Positions 41,845-53,846 of a stretch of 64,000 bases of DNA are shown one piece after another. A program made the position numbers and the translations under genes. The stretch lies in the NCBI RefSeq assembly GCF_003315795.1, contig NZ_QMEY01000007.1, positions 297,777 through 361,776 of the forward strand, in the 5' to 3' direction. How positions within the stretch are numbered: position 1 is the first letter of the stretch; each line of letters opens with the position of its first letter. The notes beneath the pieces are model-generated. The model saw nothing but the letters and a program-made list of their open reading frames with translations. It had not been told where the DNA came from and ran no database searches. This stretch comes from Spongiactinospora rosea. Lineage in GTDB: Bacteria > Actinomycetota > Actinomycetes > Streptosporangiales > Streptosporangiaceae.

Positions 41845-42528
41845 TCAGCCGTCCTGCGGCAACTGGCCCTCGGGACCGCCCTGCTGCGGGCCGCCCTGCT
41901 CGGGCATGCCCTGGCCGGGCGGTGCCTGCTGCGGTGCCTGCTGCGGGGCCTTGCCGAAGCGCTCGGTCGCCAGGAACGTGCCCTGCTGCTGGTCCCACTG
42001 GCCGTAGCGGGGGTTGAAGGTGACCGGCACCTGCTGGATCTTCTGGACCAGCGCCTGCTGGCCGCGCTGCAGGGACGCGTCGTCGGTGCCGCCGCCCAGC
42101 TCGACGATCAGCTTCTGGCCGGTGAGGAAGGCGCGCACGTAGTCGCGGCTCTGCGACGGCGGCACCCCCTGCACCAGCAGGGCCTGCTCGATCTGGCGCG
42201 GGTTGCCGCCGCTCTGGTTGGCGATGAAGGCGTCGATCTCGCCGTCGGTGACCTTGACCTTCTCGCGCGCGGCGAGCTGCGCGTACCTGTTGGTCTCGAC
42301 GAGCTGGAGCAGCACCGACTGCGGCACCGGGCGCGGGAGCTGCTGCTGGGCCTGCGGGACGGCCTGGAGGGCCTTCTGCACCTCGCGGACGCTGTCCTCG
42401 ACGTCAGCGGTGCTGATCCGCTGGTCGCCGACGATCGCCGCCGCGCCCGCCTGCATCGGGGAGCACGCGGTGAGCAGGACGACGCCGCAGGCCGCCACGG
42501 CCACAGCCAGACGCGTTGGAGTCTTCAC
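41845..42528 (-). CDS. SurA N-terminal-domain lipoprotein
   Basis: An exported lipoprotein: signal peptide with lipobox LLTAC (Cys about residue 22). It is followed by a SurA/PrsA-like chaperone segment (IVGDQRISTADVEDSVREVQ; LLQLVETNRYAQLAAREKVK; VTDGEIDAFIANQSGG). No peptidyl-prolyl isomerase domain is present. The C-terminus is Gln/Pro/Gly-rich. Length 227 is usual for the actinobacterial protein placed between mfd and mazG. It likely helps folding or quality control of exported proteins. Confidence 0.88.
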   Translation of the reverse strand: MKTPTRLAVAVAACGVVLLTACSPMQAGAAAIVGDQRISTADVEDSVREVQKALQAVPQAQQQLPRPVPQSVLLQLVETNRYAQLAAREKVKVTDGEIDAFIANQSGGNPRQIEQALLVQGVPPSQSRDYVRAFLTGQKLIVELGGGTDDASLQRGQQALVQKIQQVPVTFNPRYGQWDQQQGTFLATERFGKAPQQAPQQAPPGQGMPEQGGPQQGGPEGQLPQDG

Positions 42529-42560
42529 GGTGGGATCCCTTCCGACAAATCCCGCCTACC

Positions 42561-46103
<3,543 letters not shown>

Positions 46104-46249
46104 CAGAATTGCCCCACAGCCCCACGATGGCAACACGACTACCCCCGGCGAAGGGATTCGGGCACGGGGGTTACTCCATACCAGGGTACTTCCCCCGGTC
46201 GGTCCGGCGTCGCCGCCCGGGTATCCGCAACTCTCCGGATCGGATTGAC

Positions 46250-46265
46250 TACGCTAGGCGACATG
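46250..46265 (+). promoter_or_regulatory. Probable leaderless promoter
   Basis: TACGCT at 46250-46255 ends 7 nt before ATG 46263 and no Shine-Dalgarno is present. Same geometry as at 13287, 17529, 19986 and 62312. Confidence 0.45.
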
Positions 46266-47030
46266 CACGAGGTGAGATCGGTCATCGAACGAGACGACCT
46301 GTTCAACCGCATGATCCGCGACCAGTGGACCGAGCATCTGGGGCGGCGGATCGACGTCCTGGCGGTCGGCTGCGGCGGGGGCGGCGACCCGTTCCGCGCC
46401 ACCGAGACGGCGTCGGGGCCGGGGGCGGCCCTTCCGCGGCCGATGGAGACCAGGGTCACCGGCATCGACGAGGACCTACCGGCGCTGCGGCGCGTCGTCG
46501 AGTCGCGCGACGACCTCGACGCGTTCGCGCTCGGCGACCTGCGTTCGGTGCCGGTGCCGCCCAGGTCGTTCGACGTGGTGCACGTCGAGCATGTGCTGGA
46601 GCGGATCAGGCACGCCGAGCTGGTGCTCGACCGGCTGCTGAACGGCCTGCGCCCCGGCGGGCTGCTGATGATCCGGTTGCGCGACCGCGAGTCCGCCTAC
46701 GGGTTCTGGGCCCGGCGGGTGCCCGCGGTGGTACGCCGGGCCGCCTGGCGCGGCTTCACGCCGTCCGGCACGGTCGGGCCGCTGCCCGCGATCTACGAGC
46801 CGATCACCTCCCGCGACGGCATCCGGTCGTTCTGCCTGAGCCGGGGGCTGCGGATCAGCGAGGAGCACACCGCCGTGGGCGGCCCGGCGCTGCGCGGGCC
46901 GCTGGGCGGGCTGGGAAGGCTGGCCTGCACGGTGACCGACCGGCTCAGCGGGGGGCGGCGCACGTCGGCGCACGACGAGGTGACGTTCGTGATCCGCCGT
47001 CCGCAGAACCAGTTCGCCCGGCTGATCTGA
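46263..47030 (+). CDS. SAM-dependent methyltransferase-like protein
   Basis: A class I methyltransferase fold is suggested by IDVLAVGCGGGGDPFRATET (a glycine-rich motif I), VTGIDEDLPALRRVVESRDD (acidic end of strand 2), FDVVHVEHVLERIRHAELVL (motif post II) and LRPGGLLMIRLRDRESAYGF. The C-terminal part is Arg-rich, with no further domain. The start ATG 46263 fits the upstream TACGCT box. The substrate is unknown. It lies next to the sulfur/glycan genes that start at 47172, so action on a glycan or a lipid carrier is possible but unproven. It is divergent from mfd. Confidence 0.8.
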   Translation: MHEVRSVIERDDLFNRMIRDQWTEHLGRRIDVLAVGCGGGGDPFRATETASGPGAALPRPMETRVTGIDEDLPALRRVVESRDDLDAFALGDLRSVPVPPRSFDVVHVEHVLERIRHAELVLDRLLNGLRPGGLLMIRLRDRESAYGFWARRVPAVVRRAAWRGFTPSGTVGPLPAIYEPITSRDGIRSFCLSRGLRISEEHTAVGGPALRGPLGGLGRLACTVTDRLSGGRRTSAHDEVTFVIRRPQNQFARLI

Positions 47031-47171
47031 GCGCCTTGACCTGGGCGATCCCGGGTTGATGCGGGTTCGGGCGGGTGGTTAGGGTGACACTCCCCGACCA
47101 TGGCGGTAGGTTGGCGGGGATTTGCCCGATTCAATGGTGGTTTCGATGGCGACGGAGCGTAAGACGCGCAC

Positions 47172-48410
47172 ATGACGGCGATCTTCGAGTGGACCCCCGA
47201 CGCCCGCGAGCTGGCCGACCTTGAGCTGCTGCTGTCCGGCGCGTTCCACCCGCTCACCGGCTTCCTCGGCGACGCGGACGCGCACTCCGTGCTGGAGCGC
47301 GGCACGCTCGCCGACGGCACCCCCTGGCCCGACCCGGTGCTGCTGCACCTGCCCGCCGACCATCCGGCCCAGGCCGGTGACCGGATCACGCTGCTCGACC
47401 CCGAGGGCGCGGCGCTGGGCGTACTGACCGTGACCGAGCGCGGCCCGCACGGGGTGGCCGGTCCGGTCGAGGGCGGCAGCGGCGGCCCCGAGCACGGCCC
47501 GTTCGCGCGGCTGCGCCGCCCGCCCGCCGAGGTGCGCAAGGAGCTTGCCGAAAGCCCGGTGCTCGCGGTCACCATGCGCGGCCCGCTCGACGCCACCGTG
47601 CTCGCCGAGATCACCGCCACCGCCGCCGAGCTGTCGGCCACGGTGCTGCTGCTGCCCCTGGCGTACGGCGAGGCCGGGCCCGCCGTGGTGCGCGCGGCCC
47701 TGGCCGCCCGCGACAGGCTGCCCGCGGGCACGTCCGTCGTCGCCGTGCCGCTGGCCCCGCGCGAGCCCGCCGCCATCGACCTGGAGCTGCGCGAGCACGT
47801 CGCCGACGCGTACGGCGCGAGCGAGCACCTGGCCGCCCCCGACCCGATCGCCATCCCCGGCCCGCCGCACCGGCGCGGCCTCGTGGTGTTCTTCACCGGC
47901 CTGTCCGGCTCGGGCAAGTCCACCATCGCCCGCGGCCTGCACGACGTGCTGCTCGAACGCGGCAGCCGCACGGTGACCTACCTGGACGGCGACGTCGTAC
48001 GGCGGCTGCTGTCGGCCGGGCTGACCTTCTCCAAGGCCGACCGCGACGCCAACATCCGCCGCATCGGCTTCGTGGCCGCCGAGGTGGCCAGGCACGGCGG
48101 CCTGGCGATCTGCGCGCCCATCGCGCCGTACGCGGCCACCCGCGCCGAGGTCCGCGAGATGGTGGAGTCCGTCGGCGCCGACTTCCTGCTGGTCCACGTC
48201 GCGACCCCGCTCGCCGAGTGCGAGCGCCGCGACCGCAAGGGCCTGTACGCCAAGGCGCGGGCGGGCCTGATCCCCGAGTTCACCGGCGTCTCCGACCCCT
48301 ACGAGGAGCCCGACGACGCCGACCTGACCATCGACACGACCGGAATGCCGATCGACCGCGCGGTCTCCCGCGTCGCCGACCTGCTCACATCGGGTGGCTG
48401 GATCAGGTGA
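47172..48410 (+). CDS. cysC: APS kinase with degenerate ATP-sulfurylase-like N-terminus
   Basis: The C-terminal 180 residues are a complete APS kinase making PAPS from APS: P-loop FFTGLSGSGKSTIARGLHD, DGDVVRRLL, LTFSKADRDANIRRIGFVAA, and KGLYAKARAGLIPEFTGVSD. The N-terminal 230 residues start like ATP sulfurylase (LLSGAFHPLTGFLGDADAHS) and keep a PUA-like strand pattern. However, I see neither the QxRN nor the GRDHAG catalytic motif, so they are probably not catalytic. ATG 47172 has GGAGCG upstream. It overlaps the transporter gene by 4 bp (GTGA). PAPS is the donor for the three sulfotransferases downstream. Confidence 0.9.
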   Translation: MTAIFEWTPDARELADLELLLSGAFHPLTGFLGDADAHSVLERGTLADGTPWPDPVLLHLPADHPAQAGDRITLLDPEGAALGVLTVTERGPHGVAGPVEGGSGGPEHGPFARLRRPPAEVRKELAESPVLAVTMRGPLDATVLAEITATAAELSATVLLLPLAYGEAGPAVVRAALAARDRLPAGTSVVAVPLAPREPAAIDLELREHVADAYGASEHLAAPDPIAIPGPPHRRGLVVFFTGLSGSGKSTIARGLHDVLLERGSRTVTYLDGDVVRRLLSAGLTFSKADRDANIRRIGFVAAEVARHGGLAICAPIAPYAATRAEVREMVESVGADFLLVHVATPLAECERRDRKGLYAKARAGLIPEFTGVSDPYEEPDDADLTIDTTGMPIDRAVSRVADLLTSGGWIR

Positions 48411-49330
48411 TCGATCTCCCACTGGTCATCGGGTCGTTCTTCGTCGCCGTCATCGTCGGGCTGACCGGCATGGGCGGCGGCGCTTTGATGACCCCGATGA
48501 TGCTCCTGGTGTTCAACGTGCCGCCGCTGGCCGCGGTGTCCAGCGACCTGGTGGCCTCGGCGGTGATGAAACCGGTGGGCGGGTTCGTCCACCTGCGGCG
48601 CGGCACGGTCGACCTGCGGATGGTCGGGTGGCTGTGCGCCGGGTCGGTGCCCGCGGCATTCTGCGGGGTGTTCGTGGCGCGTGCGTTCGGCGACGGGGCG
48701 GACGTGCAGCAGGCCGTGAAGTACGCGCTGGGCGTCGCGCTGCTGCTGGCCGTGGCCGGGCTGGTGACCAAGTCGTGGCTGGCGCTGCGGGCGGGTCCGG
48801 GCGACGGGGTGGCGGACGCCGGGGTGATGCCGGTGGTTTCGGTACGCCCGATTCCTACCCTACTGGTCGGTACGGTCGGCGGGCTGATCGTCGGGATCTC
48901 CTCCGTGGGGTCCGGCTCGCTCATCGTGGTCGCCCTGCTGGCGCTGTACCCGGCACTGCGGGCCAACCAGCTGGTCGGCACGGACCTCGTCCAGGCCGTC
49001 CCGCTGGTGACCTCGGCGGCCCTCGGGCACCTGCTCTACGGCGACTTCCGGCTCGACCTGACGGCATCGCTGCTGGTCGGGTCGATCCCCGGGGTGTACC
49101 TGGGCGCGCGGATCTCGGCACGCGCCCCCGGCGGGCTGATCCGCGCGCTGCTGACCGTCGTGCTGCTGGCGTCGGCGCTCAAACTGCTCGGCGTGGGCGA
49201 CATCGTGACGCTGTGCGTGGTCGGTGCCGCGGTGGTGGCGGGCCTGGCCGGGTGGCGGTTCGTCCGGCCCGCCCGGGTCAGCGTTCCACAGGCGTCGAAC
49301 GAAAGTAGGAGTCCCGCGCCAGATCGGTGA
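48407..49330 (+). CDS. TSUP-family membrane transporter (TauE/SafE)
   Basis: An eight-helix transporter of the sulfite exporter TauE/SafE superfamily, many members of which move sulfur-containing anions. The two inverted halves each begin with the typical glycine motif: VIVGLTGMGGGALMTPMMLL and LIVGISSVGSGSLIVVALLA, followed by GTDLVQAVPLVTSAALGHLL. The start GTG 48407 overlaps the cysC stop (GTGA), so coupling with APS kinase suggests sulfate or sulfite transport for PAPS synthesis. Length 307 is slightly above the usual. Its 3' end overlaps the convergent glycoside hydrolase gene by 53 bp. Confidence 0.9.
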   Translation: MIDLPLVIGSFFVAVIVGLTGMGGGALMTPMMLLVFNVPPLAAVSSDLVASAVMKPVGGFVHLRRGTVDLRMVGWLCAGSVPAAFCGVFVARAFGDGADVQQAVKYALGVALLLAVAGLVTKSWLALRAGPGDGVADAGVMPVVSVRPIPTLLVGTVGGLIVGISSVGSGSLIVVALLALYPALRANQLVGTDLVQAVPLVTSAALGHLLYGDFRLDLTASLLVGSIPGVYLGARISARAPGGLIRALLTVVLLASALKLLGVGDIVTLCVVGAAVVAGLAGWRFVRPARVSVPQASNESRSPAPDR

Positions 49331-50534
49331 ACGCCCTGCCCGCGCCCGGGGAGGCGTCGAACCGGGTGTCGCCCCTCGGGGCGTGCGGCGAGTCGAAGTA
49401 GACCAGGGCCTTGATCTGCGGGTAGTGCTGGATCCGCCTGCGTACCGAGCGGAAGAACTCCCCCTTGAAGGCCCGGTCGCCGCCGCGCTCGAACACCCCC
49501 CACTCGGCCACCATGATCGGCTTGCCGGGGAAGCGCCACTGCATCCAGCGGTAGAAACCCGGCCAGTCGGGGTAGTCGGCGCGGCGCTTGTTGATCAAGC
49601 CGTCGAAGTCGCGTACGCGCCGGTCGGCGTAGGGGTCGAGGGCGACCCAGTCGACCACGTCGTCACCGGGGTAGAGGCGCTCGAACCACGGCTTGGACGC
49701 CCAGTTGGGCGCGCCCATGTACGTCATCACGGTGACCGCGTTGCCCACCCCGGCGGCCCGCAGCCGCAGCACCACCCGCCGGTACATCGCGGCGTAGTCG
49801 TCGGCGGTCATCCCGGAGTCGGGGGCGGCACGCACGTCGTTCTCCGGCTCGTGGTGGACGGTCAGGAAGAACGGCTCCCGGTACGTCCTGGCGATGTGCC
49901 GCGCCAGCCGGTCGATCCTGCGGTCGATGGCGCCGGCGGCGATGGCGGCCCAGGTGTGATCGAACGACGGCTTCCAGTTGATCAGGAGCATCCGGGGGGC
50001 ATGCCGGTCCTGGGCGAGGGCGCGTTCCTCCCTGGTGGGGAACAGCTCGTCCTCCCGGTGGTAGAGGTGCACGATGTCGGCCCGCCGGCCCATCCGCCGC
50101 TCGGCCCGCCCCAACGCCCGCTCCGGCGACCGCCCGGTGAACACCTCCGGCGCGATCCCCCACCAGGCCCCACACGACGGGATCAACTTCGCCGCCACCT
50201 CACAAGCCACAGCGGCCCCGGTCTCCGTACGGCCGCGACCATGGTCCCCGCCACCATGGTCCCCGCCGCCCTGGTGTCCATCGTCATGGCGGCCCTTCCC
50301 CTCCCCATGACGACCACCGTCGTGATCATCACGACCGTCACCACCCTGATCGCCATGGGACGCCTCGGTCGCAGCGGTGGAGGTCATCCGATCCCCCCCG
50401 CCACCGCCGCCGCACGCGGCGATCCCTCCCAGCGACACGGCCGCCACCGCCGCGAGCGACACCCTCCGCCCCCGTACCGAGGGCGACGCCGTGGCCGGGC
50501 CATGGGGGGCCGGGGGCACTATCGCGACGCGCAT
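49278..50534 (-). CDS. Glycoside hydrolase lipoprotein, family 26-like
   Basis: A predicted surface lipoprotein that cleaves a beta-linked glycan. The signal peptide has lipobox GGIAAC (Cys about residue 41). A long His/Asp/Gly linker follows (GDGRDDHDGGRHGEGK-type). The catalytic domain resembles GH26 endo-mannanases and related enzymes: the acid/base Glu is in LTVHHEPENDVRA and the nucleophile Glu in MVAEWGVFERG, with VDWVALDPYADRR in between. The start is uncertain: I use ATG 50534, and the frame is open to 50762. It is divergent from the exopolysaccharide operon, so it may trim or release that polymer. Confidence 0.8.
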   Translation of the reverse strand: MRVAIVPPAPHGPATASPSVRGRRVSLAAVAAVSLGGIAACGGGGGGDRMTSTAATEASHGDQGGDGRDDHDGGRHGEGKGRHDDGHQGGGDHGGGDHGRGRTETGAAVACEVAAKLIPSCGAWWGIAPEVFTGRSPERALGRAERRMGRRADIVHLYHREDELFPTREERALAQDRHAPRMLLINWKPSFDHTWAAIAAGAIDRRIDRLARHIARTYREPFFLTVHHEPENDVRAAPDSGMTADDYAAMYRRVVLRLRAAGVGNAVTVMTYMGAPNWASKPWFERLYPGDDVVDWVALDPYADRRVRDFDGLINKRRADYPDWPGFYRWMQWRFPGKPIMVAEWGVFERGGDRAFKGEFFRSVRRRIQHYPQIKALVYFDSPHAPRGDTRFDASPGAGRAFTDLARDSYFRSTPVER

Positions 50535-50610
50535 CCGGAGGCTTCGGATACGCCCTATATTTGCGATTTTCCATTGCAAGAACGGACAGATCACATTAAG
50601 CCGGAAACCC

Positions 50611-50646
50611 ATCAGCGGCTTGGCCAGCGAATTGGCCAGCGGCTTG
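50611..50646. repeat. Three tandem 12-bp repeats
   Basis: ATCAGCGGCTTG, GCCAGCGAATTG and GCCAGCGGCTTG follow one another in the region between the divergent glycoside hydrolase and chain-length genes. They may be binding sites. They also translate as a KPLANSLAKPL-like peptide in the upstream extension of the hydrolase frame. The rest of 50535-50905 is AT-richer than its surroundings and shows no gene. Confidence 0.5.
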
Positions 50647-50915
50647 ATCAGAGCCACCATTCCGGATTTTCCACCCTTACGACCACAATGACGCAAGACT
50701 TCATCACTCCCTTCGCCATAAACCGCGCCCGCGCGTCCCCCGGCACCGCCGCCACCCACCATCCCACCGGCGGATCACCTCACGTCAGGCACTTTACATA
50801 GCTCTTGCCCGGCCACTCGCCCAGCTATGTCCAAATATTTCCGCGCAACCACCACCAACCCCCCACCTTTTACCTGCCGAAATTCATCCGCAGGACGGAA
50901 AATATCGGTCAAGCG

Positions 50916-50945
50916 GGTCGGCGAAATGGCCGACCGGCTTATAGT
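50916..50945 (+). promoter_or_regulatory. Promoter with inverted repeat upstream of the exopolysaccharide operon
   Basis: A perfect GGTCGGC-GAAATG-GCCGACC inverted repeat (50916-50935) sits directly before TATAGT at 50940-50945, in the place of the -35 region. The operon's first start is 51021, giving a leader of about 70 nt. The repeat is a good candidate operator; the binding protein is unknown. Confidence 0.55.
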
Positions 50946-51020
50946 GGGGAGCCGTTCATCTTTGCGTGCGCGAACCGATTCGCGCAACTACCCGAACCAG
51001 GCGGGAGGGGCACGATTTCC

Positions 51021-53846
51021 ATGAGCGGCCTGTCGCCGGACTTTCCCGAGCGCGGTTCGGGCACGGACCTGTCCGAGTACACCTCACTGCTGCGCAGACG
51101 CTGGCTGATCTTCTTCTTCTGCCTGGCCTCCGGGTTCACCGGCGGCGCCGCGCTGCTCAGGGTGACCCCGCCCGCCTACACCTCGACCACCCAGGTCCTG
51201 GTCTCCCCCACCGGGATCAACGACCTGTCCAACCAGGTCAACGGCCGCCAGCGGGAGTCCCTCAACCTCGACACCGAGGCCCAGGTCGCCCAGTCGGCCG
51301 TGGTCGCCGAGAAGGCCCGTGCCAAGCTGACGCCCTCCGCGATGGCAGAGCCGATCCCGGCCGCCACGATCGCGGTCGCCGTCCCCCCCAACTCGGCCGT
51401 GCTGTCGATCTCCGCGACCGCCGCCACCCCGGCCTCCGCCGCCGCACACGCCCGCGCGTACGCCGACGCCTACCTCCAGCACCGCACCGAGGCCGCGCAG
51501 CGCGAGGTGAGCACCCAGCTCAGGGCCTTCACCGCCAAGCTCAAGCAGCTCAACGACGACCTGAGCAAGATCGCCACCACACTGCCCGGCCTGGCCAGAG
51601 GCACCGCCGAGCGCACGATCGCCCAGCAGCAGCAAGACGTGCTGAGCCGCCAGGTCTACAACCTCACGGTCAGATACGACACGCTCAGGACGGTCGCCAT
51701 CACCCCCGGCTCGGTGATCAGCGAGGCGGTGCCGCCCGGCGCGCCGAGCGCGCCCAGCCCCGCGCTCTACCTCGGCAGCGGCCTGATGATCGGCATGCTC
51801 GCGGGGGCGGGGGCCGCCTTCGCCCGCGACCGCCTCGACACTCGGCTGCGCACGGCCCGCGACGTCGAACGGCTGACCGGCGTCCCGGTGATCGCCGGGC
51901 CGTCCGGGGTCCCCGCGGGCCGCGACCCCGACACGCCGCAGGAGCTGGCGTCCACGCTGCTCGCCGCCCGTCCGGGCGGCCATCTGCTCATCCGTCCCGT
52001 CGGCGCGGACCACGAGGCGCGGCAACTCGCCGACGCCCTCGCCCGCCCGCTCGACCCGACCCGCGTCCTCACCGGCGAGGGCCTGCACGACCTCGCCCAC
52101 GCCGACAGCGCGGTGCTGCTGGTCGCGCTGCGCGGGGTCCCGGCGCGCGAGGTCAACGCGGCGGCACAGGCGCTTCGCCGCGCGGGAGCGCGGCTGATCG
52201 GAGCCGTCGTGGTACGCCCGGCCCGCCGCCGCGCCCGCCGTACCCGCCGCGACTCCCCCCCGAACTCCGACTGGCCCACCGACCCCACCAGCTCGGACCG
52301 CCCCACCCGACGTAAGGGACGCTCCGACCGCCCCACGGGACGCACTGAGCGTCCTGACCGGCCCGCCGAACCCATGGAATCCCCCGGAGCCGACGCCCAC
52401 TTCGACCGGCCCGCCCGACGTACTCCACCTCGTGACCAGCCCGCCGGACGTACCGACTGGCCCGCCGAATCCATGCAGTCCACCGGATTCGCCGAAGCCC
52501 CCGGGCCCGGCAGCGCCCACTCTGACGGGCCCGCCCGACGTACTCCGCCTCGTGACCAGCCCGCCGGACGTACCGACTGGCCCGCCGAATCCATGGAATC
52601 CACCGGATTCGCCGAAGCCCCCGGAGCCGGCGCCCACTTCGACCGCCCCGGCGGACGTACTCCGCCTCCTGGCCAGCCCGCCGGGCGTACCGGGCGCTCC
52701 GACTGGCCCGCCGATCCCGCCTCCTACTCCGACCGCCCTGGCGGACGTACTGCGCACACCGACCGGCTCACGGGGCATGCCGGCCGGCCCGGCGACTCCA
52801 CGGAGTCCGCCGGATTCGCCGAAGCCCCCGGGGCGAGCGCCCGCTCGGACCGGGGTGCCGCACTCGGTGAGCAGCCCGGCGGACGTACCGGGCACTCTGA
52901 CCGGCCCGCCGATCCCACCGCGCGCCCTGACCGGCCCGCCGAGCCCATGGAGTCCGCCGGATTCGCCGTGCCCGCAGGGCCGTTCGGGCCTGCGCGGCCT
53001 GCTCAGGCCGGTCAGCCTGCCGGAGCGCCCCGTTCGCCGTCGGCCGCCGTGCCGACGCCGCCCTCGCGTACCGCCTCGCCGGAGGAGCAGCAGGCGCTGG
53101 CCGCGCAGCTCACGACCGCGCGTTCGCGGTCCGGCCGGGACAGGGCGCACGGCGTACCGCAGGCACCCGGAGGCGCGGACGAGTGGCCCGTACCGCCGCG
53201 CCCGCAGACCGGCGAGGGCGCCCCCGTCGCCCCCGGAGAGGTCGCTCGTGCCAGGCGAGACGCCGGGCCCGGGCCGGAAGGGCTCGGCAAGCTGGTCGTC
53301 CCCGCTCCGGGCAAGGCCAGGCCGGGCCGTCCGGCCGCTGAAGACGGCACCACCACCGGCACCCACGCGACCGAAGCCCTGATCACCAGCCCGTTGCAGC
53401 AGCTCAACGACGCCGCACCCCGCTGGGCCGCACCGCCCGACCCCCTGGACGGCCCGAGCCCAAGTCCGAGCCCGAGTCCGAGCCCGACGCACCGCCCCAC
53501 CAGGTCCGGCTCCCGCTGGGCCGACCCCCACGACGAACCACGCACCGGCCCCAAATGGGGCGATCTCTCCGCCCCCGACCACCCGAGCACTCCAGCCGAC
53601 CCCGCCCCCGAGACCTGGGACGACGCCCTCTCCCCCAGCCCAAGGTCATGGGGCGACCGGGCGTCCCGCGGCGACGATCGCCAAGACGTCGATCCGCCAC
53701 CCCCGGCAGCACCCCGCCGGACCAGCCCCCCCTATCCCCCCACCCGGAAGGACCCGGACGAACGCGACGACCGCCCAGCCCCCCGCAACGCCCTCCAGTC
53801 CTGGCTAGAAGACTCTGATCCGCCCGACCCCTGGCGCGAGACGTGA
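51021..53846 (+). CDS. Wzz-like chain-length protein with degenerate kinase domain and repetitive tail
   Basis: A polysaccharide co-polymerase. Residues 14-55 hold the first membrane helix with the Wzz start (DLSEYTSLLRRRWLIFFFCL). A periplasmic-type coiled-coil part follows, then the second helix near residue 250 (ALYLGSGLMIGMLAGAGAAF) and the RLDTRLRTARDVERLTGVPV linker. The following 110 residues resemble a BY-kinase but lack a Walker A lysine (GHLLIRPVGADHEARQLADA). The last 520 residues are Pro/Arg/Asp-rich repeats of about 40 residues, likely disordered. ATG 51021 has GGAGGGG 10 bp upstream. It overlaps the next gene by 4 bp (GTGA). Confidence 0.82.
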   Translation: MSGLSPDFPERGSGTDLSEYTSLLRRRWLIFFFCLASGFTGGAALLRVTPPAYTSTTQVLVSPTGINDLSNQVNGRQRESLNLDTEAQVAQSAVVAEKARAKLTPSAMAEPIPAATIAVAVPPNSAVLSISATAATPASAAAHARAYADAYLQHRTEAAQREVSTQLRAFTAKLKQLNDDLSKIATTLPGLARGTAERTIAQQQQDVLSRQVYNLTVRYDTLRTVAITPGSVISEAVPPGAPSAPSPALYLGSGLMIGMLAGAGAAFARDRLDTRLRTARDVERLTGVPVIAGPSGVPAGRDPDTPQELASTLLAARPGGHLLIRPVGADHEARQLADALARPLDPTRVLTGEGLHDLAHADSAVLLVALRGVPAREVNAAAQALRRAGARLIGAVVVRPARRRARRTRRDSPPNSDWPTDPTSSDRPTRRKGRSDRPTGRTERPDRPAEPMESPGADAHFDRPARRTPPRDQPAGRTDWPAESMQSTGFAEAPGPGSAHSDGPARRTPPRDQPAGRTDWPAESMESTGFAEAPGAGAHFDRPGGRTPPPGQPAGRTGRSDWPADPASYSDRPGGRTAHTDRLTGHAGRPGDSTESAGFAEAPGASARSDRGAALGEQPGGRTGHSDRPADPTARPDRPAEPMESAGFAVPAGPFGPARPAQAGQPAGAPRSPSAAVPTPPSRTASPEEQQALAAQLTTARSRSGRDRAHGVPQAPGGADEWPVPPRPQTGEGAPVAPGEVARARRDAGPGPEGLGKLVVPAPGKARPGRPAAEDGTTTGTHATEALITSPLQQLNDAAPRWAAPPDPLDGPSPSPSPSPSPTHRPTRSGSRWADPHDEPRTGPKWGDLSAPDHPSTPADPAPETWDDALSPSPRSWGDRASRGDDRQDVDPPPPAAPRRTSPPYPPTRKDPDERDDRPAPRNALQSWLEDSDPPDPWRET
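52381..52680 (+). repeat. Tandem 120/117-bp repeats inside the chain-length protein gene
   Basis: GACGTACTCCxCCTC recurs at 52417, 52537 and 52654 in register, with the surrounding sequence nearly identical between the first two copies. Each unit codes about 40 residues containing RTPPRDQPAGRTDWPAES and STGFAEAPG. Weaker copies extend to about 52980. Confidence 0.8.
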
